64,000 nucleotides of DNA from Chloroflexota bacterium (GCA_016234485.1 JACRBL010000036.1:62001-126000); one strand, 5' to 3'. Shown: positions 33,550-43,126, numbered from the stretch's first letter. Notes: generated by a model from the letters alone, not told the origin. Made by a program: numbers and translations.

Positions 33550-33689
33550 GTCTCATTCTCCTGTTTGTTTTGGGGTATTTTACTTGAATGTGGGGCTTGA
33601 ACGGTTTGCGTCCAGCGCACGCGGCGTTAGTCTGCTGTTGTGTCGAATGAAGTATTTGTAAACACGACCAAGTGTTTTTGATAATCACT

Positions 33690-34157
33690 TTACTTGTAAA
33701 CTTTTGAAATATCAAGAGCAAAATAAACATCTCCATCAAGATAGTGAGTTATTTGAAAGCCAAATTGTTTATAGAATTCGATAACTTCGTGCCATGTTTC
33801 AGTGGTTTCAAGCACAAGCCGCTTGTAGCCATTAGATTTTGCGTACTCAAACAATTTATGAAGAATCTTGCGTCCAACGCCCTTTCGGCGCATGTTGGCG
33901 GCGACGGACATTCTAACAATTTCTGCAATATCGTTTGATTTGGGGACAAGCGCGCCTGTGCCAATTATTTTGTTATTTTGCCAAGCAACCAGAAAAACCG
34001 CATTAGCATAAGCCAAACCAATATCATCTAAATCAGGATTCTTGCTTAGATCAAGCGTACCCCAATGCTCTACTAACCCAGCCAAAACTAATTTCTTGAC
34101 TTCACTTTGATATTCTGACTGGAACGGTAGGATGATGATGTCTTGCGAAGAATTCAT
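33690..34157 (-). CDS. GNAT-family acetyltransferase
   Basis: A 155-residue N-acetyltransferase. The acetyl-CoA site is in VRMSVAANMRRKGVGRKILH, and the fold end is VLETTETWHEVIEFYKQFGF. The substrate is unknown. Base composition and codon use are markedly AT-richer than neighbouring genes, suggesting recent horizontal acquisition. No ribosome binding site is clear at ATG 34157. Confidence 0.82.
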   Translation of the reverse strand: MNSSQDIIILPFQSEYQSEVKKLVLAGLVEHWGTLDLSKNPDLDDIGLAYANAVFLVAWQNNKIIGTGALVPKSNDIAEIVRMSVAANMRRKGVGRKILHKLFEYAKSNGYKRLVLETTETWHEVIEFYKQFGFQITHYLDGDVYFALDISKVYK

Positions 34158-34286
34158 CTTGTAAATGTCCGAAATAATAGTGATTGATTATGCGCCAACT
34201 CTGTTCCGCAAGCGGTTTGCAGGCTAACGTGGGTACATAAATACAAACCCCGCGAGCGCCGTATTTGTTCCACGCGTCAGATTAGA

Positions 34287-34320
34287 AAAAGGAACGGGAG
34301 GCCGCGCCCGGCCTCCCGTC
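34287..34320 (-). terminator. Terminator of the nucleoside-type ABC operon
   Basis: On the minus strand ACGGGAGGCC pairs with GGCCTCCCGT, followed by TTCCTTTTTCT. Confidence 0.75.
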
Positions 34321-34344
34321 CAGAAAGAAGCGAGGAGAGATGGG

Positions 34345-35604
34345 TTATTGTTTTTCGTAGGCCACGCCGTCCGCCGCGGGGGGGATGGCGCGTCCGACCA
34401 CGCCGGTCAGCACGATCATGGTCACGATGTAGGGAGCCATCGCCAGGATGGAAGAGGGAATCGGCACGGAAAGAATCTGCATCTTGATCTGCAACGAGTC
34501 CGCGAAGCCGAAGATGAGCGAGGAGGTGAACGCGCCGATGGGATTCCAGTTGCCGAAGATCATGGCGGCAAGGCCGATGAAGCCTTTGCCGGCGGTCATC
34601 ACTTCGTCGAAGCGGCCGACCGAGCCGAGGGTGAAGTAGACGCCGCCGAGGCCGGCGATCATGCCGCCGACAATGACGTTGACGTAGCGCACGAAGAAGA
34701 CGTTGATGCCGAGCGTATCCGCGGCTTTTGGATGTTCGCCCACCGCGCGGGTGCGTAGACCCCAGGGGGTGTAATAGAGAACGATGTGCATCACAATGAC
34801 GATGAGCAACATCAAATAGACAACGAGGTTGTTCTCGAAGAGGATCGGGCCGAGAACGGGAATTTTGGAAAGCAGGGGAATCTGGATGATGGGGTATGTG
34901 CCAGAGTTGTTGAGCAGGTCGCCCTGGTGTTGCAGGTATTTGGAGGAGAGGAAGGATGTGGCGCCTGTGGCGAAAATGTTGATAGCGACGCCGCTCACGA
35001 TTTGGTCCACTTTGAAGCGGATGACGAGGAAGGCGTGGAAGGCCGCCACCAACGCGCCGACGAGGACGCCGACGATGAGGCCGAGCGTCATGCTTCCGCT
35101 CATGGTGGCCGCGACCACCGAGGCCTGCGCCGAAATGAGCATGATGCCTTCGATGCCGATGTTGACCACCGCGGCGCGTTCGCTGATGACGCCGCACAGC
35201 GCGGCCAGCGCGATGGGCGTGGCGCGCACCAGCGAACTGCTTAACATGCCGATGAGGCTGAGCGATTTTCCCTTGGTGGCCCAGATGAGGAAGGCGGCCA
35301 CGAACGCGAAGGCCACAATGCCGAAGAGCGCGCCGGCCGAACGGATGCCGCGCGCCATTTGGAACGCGCCGAGGAATACGACCAAGATCGAAAGCGCGTA
35401 GATGCTGGCCTGCACGGGTAGCGTTATATCGGGGATGGGCAGCGCGGCGGAACTCTTGAGGTTCATGCCGAATTTGGCGACCTGGCCGGCTTCTGTGCCG
35501 GGCGTGAAGAGCAGGAATATCAACAAGCCAAAGACGATAAGAATCCCGCCCACCGTGAGTCGGTTGCGTTGTGCGGTGTGTTGAGAAGTGGATTGAACAG
35601 CCAT
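34345..35604 (-). CDS. Nucleoside-type ABC importer permease 2 (NupQ-like)
   Basis: A 419-residue permease of the branched-chain/sugar/nucleoside (BPD_transp_2) family with ten or so helices. Signature text is VVNIGIEGIMLISAQASVVA, FKVDQIVSGVAINIFATGAT, WGLRTRAVGEHPKAADTLGI and GKGFIGLAAMIFGNWNP. These match permeases paired with BMP-type nucleoside binding proteins (NupQ, BmpG). It lies seven bases behind permease 1. Nucleoside specificity is inferred from the binding protein. Confidence 0.88.
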   Translation of the reverse strand: MAVQSTSQHTAQRNRLTVGGILIVFGLLIFLLFTPGTEAGQVAKFGMNLKSSAALPIPDITLPVQASIYALSILVVFLGAFQMARGIRSAGALFGIVAFAFVAAFLIWATKGKSLSLIGMLSSSLVRATPIALAALCGVISERAAVVNIGIEGIMLISAQASVVAATMSGSMTLGLIVGVLVGALVAAFHAFLVIRFKVDQIVSGVAINIFATGATSFLSSKYLQHQGDLLNNSGTYPIIQIPLLSKIPVLGPILFENNLVVYLMLLIVIVMHIVLYYTPWGLRTRAVGEHPKAADTLGINVFFVRYVNVIVGGMIAGLGGVYFTLGSVGRFDEVMTAGKGFIGLAAMIFGNWNPIGAFTSSLIFGFADSLQIKMQILSVPIPSSILAMAPYIVTMIVLTGVVGRAIPPAADGVAYEKQ

Positions 35605-35611
35605 AAAACCT

Positions 35612-36874
35612 CTATTTGCCCCAACCGCGCGTCAACACGGTTTCATCGCCGGTCGAGATGCGGATGCGGAACAGCCAGCGGATGATGGCCGGCGCGGCCA
35701 CAAAGATGATGACCAGACCCTGGATGATGGAGATGATATCAATGGGGATGCCTGCCAGCGATTGCATGCGCGTCGCTCCGCTTCGCAAGATGCCGAACAG
35801 GATGGCGGACAGCACCACCCCAAGCGGGTGACTCTTTCCGAGCAGGGCCAGCGCGATGGCGTCGAAGCCGTAGCCCGCCGAGAAGCCCTGCCCCACCCAA
35901 TGGTCCACGCCCAAAACCTGCGCCGAGCCGGCCAAGCCGGCCAGCGCGCCGCTGAGCACCATCACCAGCACAAAGTTGCGGACAACGCTCATACCGGCGT
36001 ATTTCGAGCCATCGGGGTTGGCGCCCACGGAACGGATTTCAAACCCGAGCGTGGTTTTAAACAGGAACCAGTAAACCAGCCAGGCCACAACCAGCGCCAG
36101 CACAAAGCCCCAGTTGAAACGCAGGGGATCTTCAAAGAAGCGCGGCAGTTCGGCGGTCTTTTGAATGTTCGGCGTTACGGGGCGGAAGCCGGCTGTCATC
36201 ATCGGCCCGGTCAGTAACCAGTCGCTCAGGCGGAACGCGATCCAGTTCATCATGATCGTGTTCACCACTTCATGCGCGCCGAATTTTGCTTTCAGGTATC
36301 CTGGCACCGCGCCCCAGATCGCGCCCGCGAGCCCGCCTCCCAGAATCGCGAGCGGCAGGTGAACGAACCACGGCAGGCCTTTGAGGCTATAGCCCACATA
36401 GGCCGCGCCCAGCGCGCCCATGAAGAACTGTCCCTCCGCGCCGATGTTGAACAATCCGCAACGGAAACCGATGGCGACCGCGAGGCCCGCAAAAATGTAC
36501 GGGGTGGCCGTCACCAGGCTTTCGGTGAGCGGATAAATGGCTTTCAAAAATGCATCGTTATCGCCGGTGGCTTGCAGCGCTTTGAATCCCGCGATGATCT
36601 CGCGCGGGCTTCCGAGCGAGCCGTAGAACAGCGCGCCGTAGGCCGTGGCGATGGCCGTCCAGATGGATTTGAAGGCCGCGCCCGGATCAGATGAAAAATT
36701 CTTAAACGCTTCCGCCACGCCCGCGTCGGTGGCCGCGATCACGAGGCCGCCAATCACCAGGCCGATGAAGACGGCCAGCGTGGGGATCAGCAGGGACTGA
36801 AAAGCCGACCCGCCGAACATCTTTGCCAGGCTTGAACGCGCTTCTGTTTTCTTGATTTCTTTGTTCGCCGACAC
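35612..36874 (-). CDS. Nucleoside-type ABC importer permease 1 (NupP-like)
   Basis: A 420-residue permease of the same family. It has TPYIFAGLAVAIGFRCGLFN, GAEGQFFMGALGAAYVGY, FGAHEVVNTIMMNWIAFRLS (the motif before the ATPase contact), and GYGFDAIALALLGKSHPLGV. A cytoplasmic start and an extra N-terminal helix are normal for NupP/BmpF. It follows the ATPase by nine bases. Confidence 0.88.
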   Translation of the reverse strand: MSANKEIKKTEARSSLAKMFGGSAFQSLLIPTLAVFIGLVIGGLVIAATDAGVAEAFKNFSSDPGAAFKSIWTAIATAYGALFYGSLGSPREIIAGFKALQATGDNDAFLKAIYPLTESLVTATPYIFAGLAVAIGFRCGLFNIGAEGQFFMGALGAAYVGYSLKGLPWFVHLPLAILGGGLAGAIWGAVPGYLKAKFGAHEVVNTIMMNWIAFRLSDWLLTGPMMTAGFRPVTPNIQKTAELPRFFEDPLRFNWGFVLALVVAWLVYWFLFKTTLGFEIRSVGANPDGSKYAGMSVVRNFVLVMVLSGALAGLAGSAQVLGVDHWVGQGFSAGYGFDAIALALLGKSHPLGVVLSAILFGILRSGATRMQSLAGIPIDIISIIQGLVIIFVAAPAIIRWLFRIRISTGDETVLTRGWGK

Positions 36875-36883
36875 GTCCGCCTC

Positions 36884-38452
36884 CTAAAACACGCGTTCCG
36901 CTTCACCCGTCACGGATGGCGCGGATTTCAACGCGTCTTCGGGACGAATGCCCGCCATGAGCAGACCGATATATTCCTTGCTGGCCTGCGCGGCGGGAAC
37001 AATATCCACGATCTGGCCGCGATACATCACCGCGATGCGGTCGGAGAGCGCCAGGATCTCGTCCAACTCGGAGGAGACCACCAGCGCTCCCACGCCCTCA
37101 TCCCGTTTTTCGATGATGCGGCTGTGGATGTATTCGATGGAGCCAACGTCCAGCCCGCGCGTGGGTTGCGAGGCGATCAGCAGTTTTATGGGGCGCGAGA
37201 ATTCGCGCGCCACGATCACTTTTTGCTGGTTGCCGCCCGAAAGGCTGGAGGCGGGAACGTAGATGCTCGGCGTACGAACGTCATATTGCTTTGTCAGCGT
37301 TTCGGCGTTGTCCATGATGACCTTTTCCTGCAACCCAATGCCGCGCGCAAAGGGCGGCTGGTAATACGTGCAGAGCATCATGTTATCGTGGATCGGGAAC
37401 GTGAGGATCAATCCATGCCGCTGACGATCTTCGGGGATGTGCGCCACGCCTCTTTCCAGGATGTGACGCGGGGTCGCGCCGCGTTTGAGCGTTTCGCCAA
37501 CGATGCGAATCTCGCCCGATTGCAACGGCAGGAGGCCGGTCAACGCGTAGACGAGTTGCGTCTGCCCGTTGCCCTGCACGCCCGCGATGCCCAACACCTC
37601 GCCCATCTTCACGTCGAACGAAACGCCGCGCACGGTCATCTGTCCGCGTTCGTCTTCCACGTAGATGTCTTTCACTTCCAGAACAGACTCGGTGGGGTTG
37701 GCCTTCTTCTTCGGGACAACCAGGTTGACGTCGCGTCCCACCATCATCGAAGCCAGTTTTTCGGGGTTGACATCGCCGGGGATCACCGTGCCAACCGTCC
37801 GCCCATTGCGAAGAACGGTGATGCGATTCGCGAGCGCCATCACCTCTTTTAATTTATGCGTAATGAAAATAAGGGACTTGCCTTTTTCCACCAGCGAGCG
37901 CAGGACTTTGAACAAGCCTTCCACTTCCTGCGGGGTAAGCACCGCGGTCGGCTCATCGAGGATGAGAATGTCCGCCTGGCGATAGAGGACTTTGATGATC
38001 TCCACGCGCTGTTGCGTGCCGACGGGCAGGTCTTTGATATAGGCGTCGGGGTCCACTTCCAGTCCGTAGAGTTGCGAGATCTCGCGGATGCGTTTTGCCA
38101 CTTTGGCGCGGTCAAGGAAAACGCCGTTACGTTTCTCCTCCACGCCCAGCATCACGTTCTCGGTCACGGTCATCACCGGCACGAGCATGAAGTGCTGATG
38201 CACCATGCCAATGCCGCGCGCGATGGCGTCATTGGGGCCGTGAATTTCGGCTTTCTTGCCGCGCACGTTGATCTCGCCTGAATCGGGTTTATAGAGTCCG
38301 TAAAGAATATTCATCAGCGTGGTTTTACCCGCGCCGTTTTCCCCCAAAAGACAATGGATTTCGCCTTCCTGCAAATCAATATTTACGTGATCGTTTGCAA
38401 GTACGCCCGGAAATGATTTTGAAATATCCCGCAGTTCCAAAACTGTAGGCAT
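36884..38452 (-). CDS. Nucleoside/sugar-type ABC importer ATPase, double domain (NupO-like)
   Basis: A 522-residue fused ATPase with two ABC domains. The first has Walker A LLGENGAGKTTLMN, the degenerate signature LPVGTQQRVEIIK and Walker B ILILDEPTAVL. The second has IAGVQGNGQTQLVY (altered Walker A), SLSGGNQQKVIVARE and Walker B-like LLIASQPTRGLD. The layout is typical of RbsA/NupO/BmpE proteins. The first site should be the active one. It lies downstream of the binding protein across a terminator. Confidence 0.9.
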   Translation of the reverse strand: MPTVLELRDISKSFPGVLANDHVNIDLQEGEIHCLLGENGAGKTTLMNILYGLYKPDSGEINVRGKKAEIHGPNDAIARGIGMVHQHFMLVPVMTVTENVMLGVEEKRNGVFLDRAKVAKRIREISQLYGLEVDPDAYIKDLPVGTQQRVEIIKVLYRQADILILDEPTAVLTPQEVEGLFKVLRSLVEKGKSLIFITHKLKEVMALANRITVLRNGRTVGTVIPGDVNPEKLASMMVGRDVNLVVPKKKANPTESVLEVKDIYVEDERGQMTVRGVSFDVKMGEVLGIAGVQGNGQTQLVYALTGLLPLQSGEIRIVGETLKRGATPRHILERGVAHIPEDRQRHGLILTFPIHDNMMLCTYYQPPFARGIGLQEKVIMDNAETLTKQYDVRTPSIYVPASSLSGGNQQKVIVAREFSRPIKLLIASQPTRGLDVGSIEYIHSRIIEKRDEGVGALVVSSELDEILALSDRIAVMYRGQIVDIVPAAQASKEYIGLLMAGIRPEDALKSAPSVTGEAERVF

Positions 38453-38539
38453 GAAAATTCTCCTCGATACATCGCACCTTGCAAAATTAATTTCCCTGGC
38501 GATGCACGCCAGGTGTGTGGCACGAAATCAAGAGTCAAA

Positions 38540-38572
38540 AAAGAGGCCGGGGAGAAATCCCCCGGCCTCTTA
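38540..38572 (-). terminator. Terminator or attenuator between the BMP binding protein and its ATPase
   Basis: GAGGCCGGGG and CCCCCGGCCTC form a stem followed on the minus strand by T6. It would limit read-through from the highly expressed binding protein gene into the ATPase and permeases. Confidence 0.8.
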
Positions 38573-38583
38573 TGGCAAACAGA

Positions 38584-39744
38584 TTACTCGGCGAGAACGC
38601 CGTCCACGGTCAAAGAACCGTCAATCAAAGCCGCCTTGATGGCTTCGAGTTCGGCTTTCAGTTCCGCAGAAACGTCATCATCGAACTCATGGAAGGGGGC
38701 GATATCAACGCCGCCGTCGGCGATGGTGTAAACCACGGTGCCGCCGGTGAACTTGCCTTCCGTCGCATCCTTGATGGTGCTGTAAACAGCCACATCAATC
38801 TTCTTGAGAACGGAGGTCAGGGTGACCGAAGCATACTCAGAAGCGGTCTCGACCCAGTCGGCATCCACGCCGATGACCAGGCAGGAGCCGGTCTCTTTGC
38901 AGACCGCGGCGGAGCCGAGGCCAACCTGTCCAGCGACGGGCAGGATGATGTCGGCGCCTTCCTGCATGAAGGATTCAGCCAGGCGGCGGCCATCATCGGT
39001 GGATTCGAAGTTGTTGGTGAAGGTGCCTTCGCCGGAAGCGGTGTTCCAGCCGAGCACTTCAACGGTCGTGCCCTTCTGCTTGTTGTAGTACTTGACGCCG
39101 GCCTCGAAGCCCTTCATGAAGATCGTCACGGTGGGGATCGGGAGACCGCCGTAGGTGGCGACCTTGCCGGTCTTGGTCATGCCAGCGGCCAGGTAACCAG
39201 CCATGAAAGCGGCCTGGTCGGTCTGGAAGGCGAGACCGCGGACGTTCGTGAGGTCCTTGTCGGTACCGCACTGAACGCCAACTTCAGCGCCGGGCCAGCA
39301 GTCGGGGTAGGTGTAGTCCACGATCGCGAACTTCTGATCGGGGTTGGCAATGGCGGCCTTGGCAGTGTCCACGCCGAGCAGGAAGCCGATGGTGATGACG
39401 AGGTCGGTCTTCTCATCCAAGTACTGCTGGATGTTCTTGGCGTAGTCAGACTGCTGCTGCGACTCGAGGTACTTGGCCTCAACGCCGAGATCGGCAATCG
39501 CATCCTCGGCGCCCTTCCACGCGCTGGCGTTGAAGGACTTGTCGTCAATACCGCCGAGGTCGGTCACCTGACCAACTTTGAAAGCGGGCGCGGGCGGTTC
39601 GGTGGGGGCAACTGTGGGCGGTTCGGTGGGGGCGACGGTAGGCGGCTCGGTCGCGACGGGGGTGGGCGTCTGCTTGGGGCCGCAGGCGGTCAGCGCGAGC
39701 GAAAGCGCGACCAAAAGGGTCAAAATGGCGTACAGCTTCTTCAT
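38584..39744 (-). CDS. BMP-family ABC substrate-binding lipoprotein (nucleoside-type)
   Basis: A 386-residue lipoprotein of the BmpA/Med/PnrA family, which binds purine nucleosides in known members. The signal ends LALTACG; a Thr/Pro/Glu linker follows. The mature part has KVGQVTDLGGIDDKSFNASA, GVEAKYLESQQQSDYAKNIQ, FQTDQAAFMAGYLAAGMTKT and IILPVAGQVGLGSAAV. AGAAGGAG precedes the ATG. A full promoter is visible upstream. Confidence 0.9.
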   Translation of the reverse strand: MKKLYAILTLLVALSLALTACGPKQTPTPVATEPPTVAPTEPPTVAPTEPPAPAFKVGQVTDLGGIDDKSFNASAWKGAEDAIADLGVEAKYLESQQQSDYAKNIQQYLDEKTDLVITIGFLLGVDTAKAAIANPDQKFAIVDYTYPDCWPGAEVGVQCGTDKDLTNVRGLAFQTDQAAFMAGYLAAGMTKTGKVATYGGLPIPTVTIFMKGFEAGVKYYNKQKGTTVEVLGWNTASGEGTFTNNFESTDDGRRLAESFMQEGADIILPVAGQVGLGSAAVCKETGSCLVIGVDADWVETASEYASVTLTSVLKKIDVAVYSTIKDATEGKFTGGTVVYTIADGGVDIAPFHEFDDDVSAELKAELEAIKAALIDGSLTVDGVLAE

Positions 39745-39834
39745 TTCGTTCTTCTCCTTCTTAGGAACACAAAAAAATTGGATGGATGGGGGACGTGAAC
39801 GGTTTCATCGTGTCAGCGTCGTTCCCCGTTGGGA

Positions 39835-39863
39835 AGTATAAAGCCTCTCGATTTATTGTGCAA
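39835..39863 (-). promoter_or_regulatory. Promoter of the BMP-type ABC operon
   Basis: TTGCAC (39858-39863), 17-base spacer, TATACT (39835-39840) on the minus strand, about 90 bases before the ATG at 39744. Confidence 0.7.
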
Positions 39864-39874
39864 GGATGGACAAA

Positions 39875-40939
39875 TTAAGGTTCGGGTGAGACATTGGTTT
39901 GGATGGAACCGTCCACTAAACCGCGGCGGATTTGCTCGATTCTTTCCTGGACGGTGGGCGGGATCAGCCTCCCGAGGCTGTGATACGGCCCAAGCGCGTA
40001 CGCTCCAATGACCTCCCCACTTGGAAACGAGCCCTCCTGCGCGAGACGAATCAACTCGTAGACTTTTGGCGCGGCCTGCTGAAGAACGCTACTCAAAACC
40101 AGGTCGGGACTCTTCAATTGATAGAACATCTCCTCGTCCACGCCGATCACGTAAACGCCGCGCGTCGACGCGGTTTCGAGCGCGGCGCGGGCCGTCTCGC
40201 CGCCCGCCGCGAAGAGGATGTCCACGCCTTCGCCGATCATAAAGAGAGCCTGCTCGTTGCCCCACTTTGGGTCGTTAAAAAATTCAGCCGTGCCGCCTTC
40301 GCTTTTATACATGACGCGCGCCCGCATTTCTGGATCCGCAAAGCGGACGCCTGCGCGAAAGCCCTCGCACGCGCGCCACATGGACGGGATGGATTCCTGC
40401 TCACACAGCGCGGCGATCTTGCCTGTTTGGGTCGTCAACGCGGCGAGCGCGCCGGCGAGGAATCCGCCCTGGTCTTCGGGGAAGGAGATCGTCGCCAGAT
40501 TCGGGCGGGGGGATTCGCCCGCGGGCTGGTCCACGCCAACGAAGGCCGCGCCCGGCCACTCGTCCGCGGCGAGGCGGGTTTCCTCGTCCAGAGAGAGTCC
40601 CACTGTCACGATCAAGTCGTAGCCATTTTCCGCGAAGGCGCGAATATTTTTGGCGTGGTCGCGCGCATCAATCGTCTCGATGAAATCAGCTTTGCGGACG
40701 AGGCCCTCGTCGCGCGCTTGCACGACTCCCTCCCACGCGGATTGGTTGAGGCCGTGATCGTCCACCGTGCCAAAGGCGGTGACGAGGCCGACACAAAACA
40801 CCTCTGGCCGCGCGCAATCCGCGGCGGTGGGGAGGTTGCAAGCGGAGAGGACGACTAAAGTCGTCACTACATGGATACCACCACGTAGTAACGACTTCAG
40901 TCGTTTGAATGTTGAAACGCTAAACACGCTGCGCTTCAC
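39875..40939 (-). CDS. Second BMP-family substrate-binding lipoprotein
   Basis: A 354-residue Med/BmpA-like protein divergent from the neighbouring one. The lipobox is VVLSAC, the mature start is ARPEVFCVGLVTAFGTVDDH, then GLNQSAWEGVVQ, with DEGLVRKADFIETIDARDHA and LLDEET-like segments. It overlaps the end of the MFS gene by 20 bases. The N-terminal 35 residues are coded across an inverted repeat (40851-40904), and the true start could lie slightly downstream. It may serve the same permeases or act as a sensor. Confidence 0.8.
   Translation of the reverse strand: MKRSVFSVSTFKRLKSLLRGGIHVVTTLVVLSACNLPTAADCARPEVFCVGLVTAFGTVDDHGLNQSAWEGVVQARDEGLVRKADFIETIDARDHAKNIRAFAENGYDLIVTVGLSLDEETRLAADEWPGAAFVGVDQPAGESPRPNLATISFPEDQGGFLAGALAALTTQTGKIAALCEQESIPSMWRACEGFRAGVRFADPEMRARVMYKSEGGTAEFFNDPKWGNEQALFMIGEGVDILFAAGGETARAALETASTRGVYVIGVDEEMFYQLKSPDLVLSSVLQQAAPKVYELIRLAQEGSFPSGEVIGAYALGPYHSLGRLIPPTVQERIEQIRRGLVDGSIQTNVSPEP
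40851..40904. repeat. Inverted repeat coding for the signal peptide of the second BMP protein
   Basis: ACGACTAAAGTCGTCACTAC is complementary, with few mismatches, to GTAGTAACGACTTCAGTCGT across a 14-base loop. Confidence 0.65.
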
Positions 40940-42197
40940 CGCTTTTCACACCCAGCATGAGGATCATCGCGACGATCATGAAGAAGGGCGCGATGAGCAT
41001 GACGATGTTGTAGTTGCCGCCCGTGAGTTGCACCGCCCAGCCGTTGACGTTTGGCCCGACGATGGCGGAGAAGGTGGAGAAGAGATAGTAGAGGCCGGTG
41101 AACGTGCCAACGCGCGCCGCGCTGGTGAGGTCCACGATCATGGGCAGGGAGTTGATGTTGACGAAGGACCAGCCGATGCCGCCGAGGATGAGCATGACGC
41201 CCGCCAGGGTGAGCATGCGTGCGCCGCCTTCCACGAGGGGAATGCCAACGAGAGGCAGGGGCGCGATGCCCGTGAGAAGCGCGGAGGCGGGCGTGATGAA
41301 CAAGAGGAAGAGGACGACCGTCACTGTGATGAGGCCGATCGTGATGGTGACGCGTCGTCCGATGCGGGCGGCGATGAGGCCCGATGGGATGGCGAACAAA
41401 ACGAAGAAGAGCGGAAAGACCGAGAGCAGGGTCGCGCCGTCGCCTTCGGGAATGCCGAGGTGATTCTTGGCGTAGAGCGTGAAGAAGGTCTCGACGGCGG
41501 AATAACCGAGGAACCAGAAGAAGATGGCAGAGAGGATTCGCAGTCCGCTTTTATCGGGGTCGTTGATGACCTCGCGCAGGCTTTGGAACATGCCGGGCTG
41601 TTGTTCGGTCGCTTCGTATTCCTTTGGTTCTTCAATGAAGAAGAACACGATCAAAGCCGCCACGATGACCAGCGCTGACCCAAGCCAGAACGGGAAGTTG
41701 GGACTGATCTTGTAGAGCATGCCGCCGGTCTGCAAGGCGATGATGGTGCCGATACCACCCATGAAGTTGATCACGCCATTGGCCTGTGAGCGGAACTGCG
41801 AGGGCGTGATATCGGGCATGAGGGCCACGACGGGCGTACGCCAGAGCGCGGCGCTGAGCAGGGTTGTGCTGGTGCAGGCCACAAAGATCGGCAAGAGGGA
41901 TGCCATCGGGATGAACCCGAACGCGAAGGCCGTGATCGGCGCGCCGATGAGGATGAACGGGATGCGCCGTCCCCATTTGGTGCGGAGTCGGTCCGACCAG
42001 GAGCCGACGGGCGGTTGGATGAACAGGGCCGCGATGTTATCGAGCGTCATAAAGAAGCCGATCAGCACGGGCGAGAGATCGAACTTGTCCGCGAGGAAGA
42101 TGGGGACGAATGCGTTGTACACGCCCCAAATCACGCTGACGCCAAAAAAGCCAAAGCCGAGCAGGAAGATCTTGCCGTAGTTGAGTCGGGAAGTCAT
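40920..42197 (-). CDS. MFS transporter (SLC45/GPH-like)
   Basis: A 425-residue major facilitator with about 12 helices. LGFGFFGVSVIWGVYNAFVP, SPVLIGFFMTLDNIAALFIQ, the loop-2 motif GSWSDRLRTKWGRRIPFILI and FRSQANGVINFMGGIGTIIA point to the sugar/proton SLC45-like MFS subgroup. The substrate is unknown. GGAGG precedes the ATG. It is followed in operon by the second BMP-type binding protein. Confidence 0.82.
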   Translation of the reverse strand: MTSRLNYGKIFLLGFGFFGVSVIWGVYNAFVPIFLADKFDLSPVLIGFFMTLDNIAALFIQPPVGSWSDRLRTKWGRRIPFILIGAPITAFAFGFIPMASLLPIFVACTSTTLLSAALWRTPVVALMPDITPSQFRSQANGVINFMGGIGTIIALQTGGMLYKISPNFPFWLGSALVIVAALIVFFFIEEPKEYEATEQQPGMFQSLREVINDPDKSGLRILSAIFFWFLGYSAVETFFTLYAKNHLGIPEGDGATLLSVFPLFFVLFAIPSGLIAARIGRRVTITIGLITVTVVLFLLFITPASALLTGIAPLPLVGIPLVEGGARMLTLAGVMLILGGIGWSFVNINSLPMIVDLTSAARVGTFTGLYYLFSTFSAIVGPNVNGWAVQLTGGNYNIVMLIAPFFMIVAMILMLGVKSGEAQRV

Positions 42198-42215
42198 GGG
42201 GTCCTCCGTGGGGGA

Positions 42216-42298
42216 TGGGAGATTGGTAATTGGTAATTGGAGATTGGTGCATATTGCGTAATGGTTGCGAAATACGTAGTACGCAATACGAAGTACTA
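42216..42298. repeat. TGGTAATTGG and ACGCAATACG repeat block
   Basis: GGAGATTGGTAATTGG units are followed by TATTGCGTAAT..ACGTAGTACGCAATACG. They resemble 26924-27010 and lie between trmD and the MFS gene. Confidence 0.55.
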
Positions 42299-43048
42299 CT
42301 ATCCTTTTTGCTTTTCCAAAAATTTCTTATCGCTATCGGTCAACTCTGCTTTTTCCAATAAATCCGGCCTGCGCGCCAGCGTTCGCAAAAGCGACTGTTC
42401 GCGGCGCCACTTTTCGATTTTGGCGTGGTCGCCGGAGATCAACACGTCGGGGACTTTGTCGCCGCGGAATTCAAGTGGACGGGTGTAGTGCGGATATTCG
42501 AGCAGGCCGCTGGCGTGCGAGTCATCCTCCGCGCCGGTTGGGTCGCCGAGGGCGCCGGGCAGGAGACGCGTGACCGCGTCTATGAGGATGAGGGCGGGCA
42601 GTTCGCCGCCGGTGAGGACGTAATCGCCGACGGAGATTTCGTCGGTGACGAGGCGCGTGCGGATGCGCTCGTCGAAGCCCTCGTACCGTCCGCAGACCAG
42701 TGCGATGCGTTCGTGCGCGGACAATTCGCGGGCCACGGCTTGGGTGAAGACGCGTCCCTGTGGAGTCAGCAAAATGATGGGGACCCCGCTCGAAGGCGTC
42801 GCGCTGAGCGTGTCGAAGCGTCCAAGAATGGATTCGACCGCCTCGAAGACCGGCTCAGGCTTCATCACCATCCCGCCGCCGCCGCCGTAGGGCGTGTCGT
42901 CTGTCGTGTGGTGTTTGTCACGCGCCCAATCGCGGATGTTGTGGATGCGCGCGTCCATCAGCCCACGTTGGCGGGCGCGTTGAAGTATGCTCGATTCAAG
43001 ATAGGGGGGGAAGACTTCGGGCAGGAGGGTGAAGACCTCGAACTGCAT
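42299..43048 (-). CDS. trmD: tRNA (guanine-N1)-methyltransferase
   Basis: This SPOUT enzyme methylates G37 of tRNAs from S-adenosylmethionine. It begins [20 protein letters not shown], with [51 protein letters not shown] and the trefoil-knot end [20 protein letters not shown]. The 249-residue length is standard. I chose ATG 43048 rather than 43183 because the family starts here and a TAAAAT box ends seven bases before it. The rest of the rpsP/rimM/rplS operon is not adjacent. Confidence 0.95.
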   Translation of the reverse strand: MQFEVFTLLPEVFPPYLESSILQRARQRGLMDARIHNIRDWARDKHHTTDDTPYGGGGGMVMKPEPVFEAVESILGRFDTLSATPSSGVPIILLTPQGRVFTQAVARELSAHERIALVCGRYEGFDERIRTRLVTDEISVGDYVLTGGELPALILIDAVTRLLPGALGDPTGAEDDSHASGLLEYPHYTRPLEFRGDKVPDVLISGDHAKIEKWRREQSLLRTLARRPDLLEKAELTDSDKKFLEKQKG

Positions 43049-43055
43049 GGGAGTG

Positions 43056-43061
43056 ATTTTA
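43056..43061 (-). promoter_or_regulatory. -10 box of trmD, leaderless arrangement
   Basis: TAAAAT ends seven bases before ATG 43048; TTGCCG (43080-43085) lies 18 bases upstream as a -35. Confidence 0.6.
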
Positions 43062-43126
43062 CCTCCCCTCTCTGCATTTCGGCAAACGAAAGTACAAAAA
43101 AATGAGAGCCGAATAAGGGGGGACGC

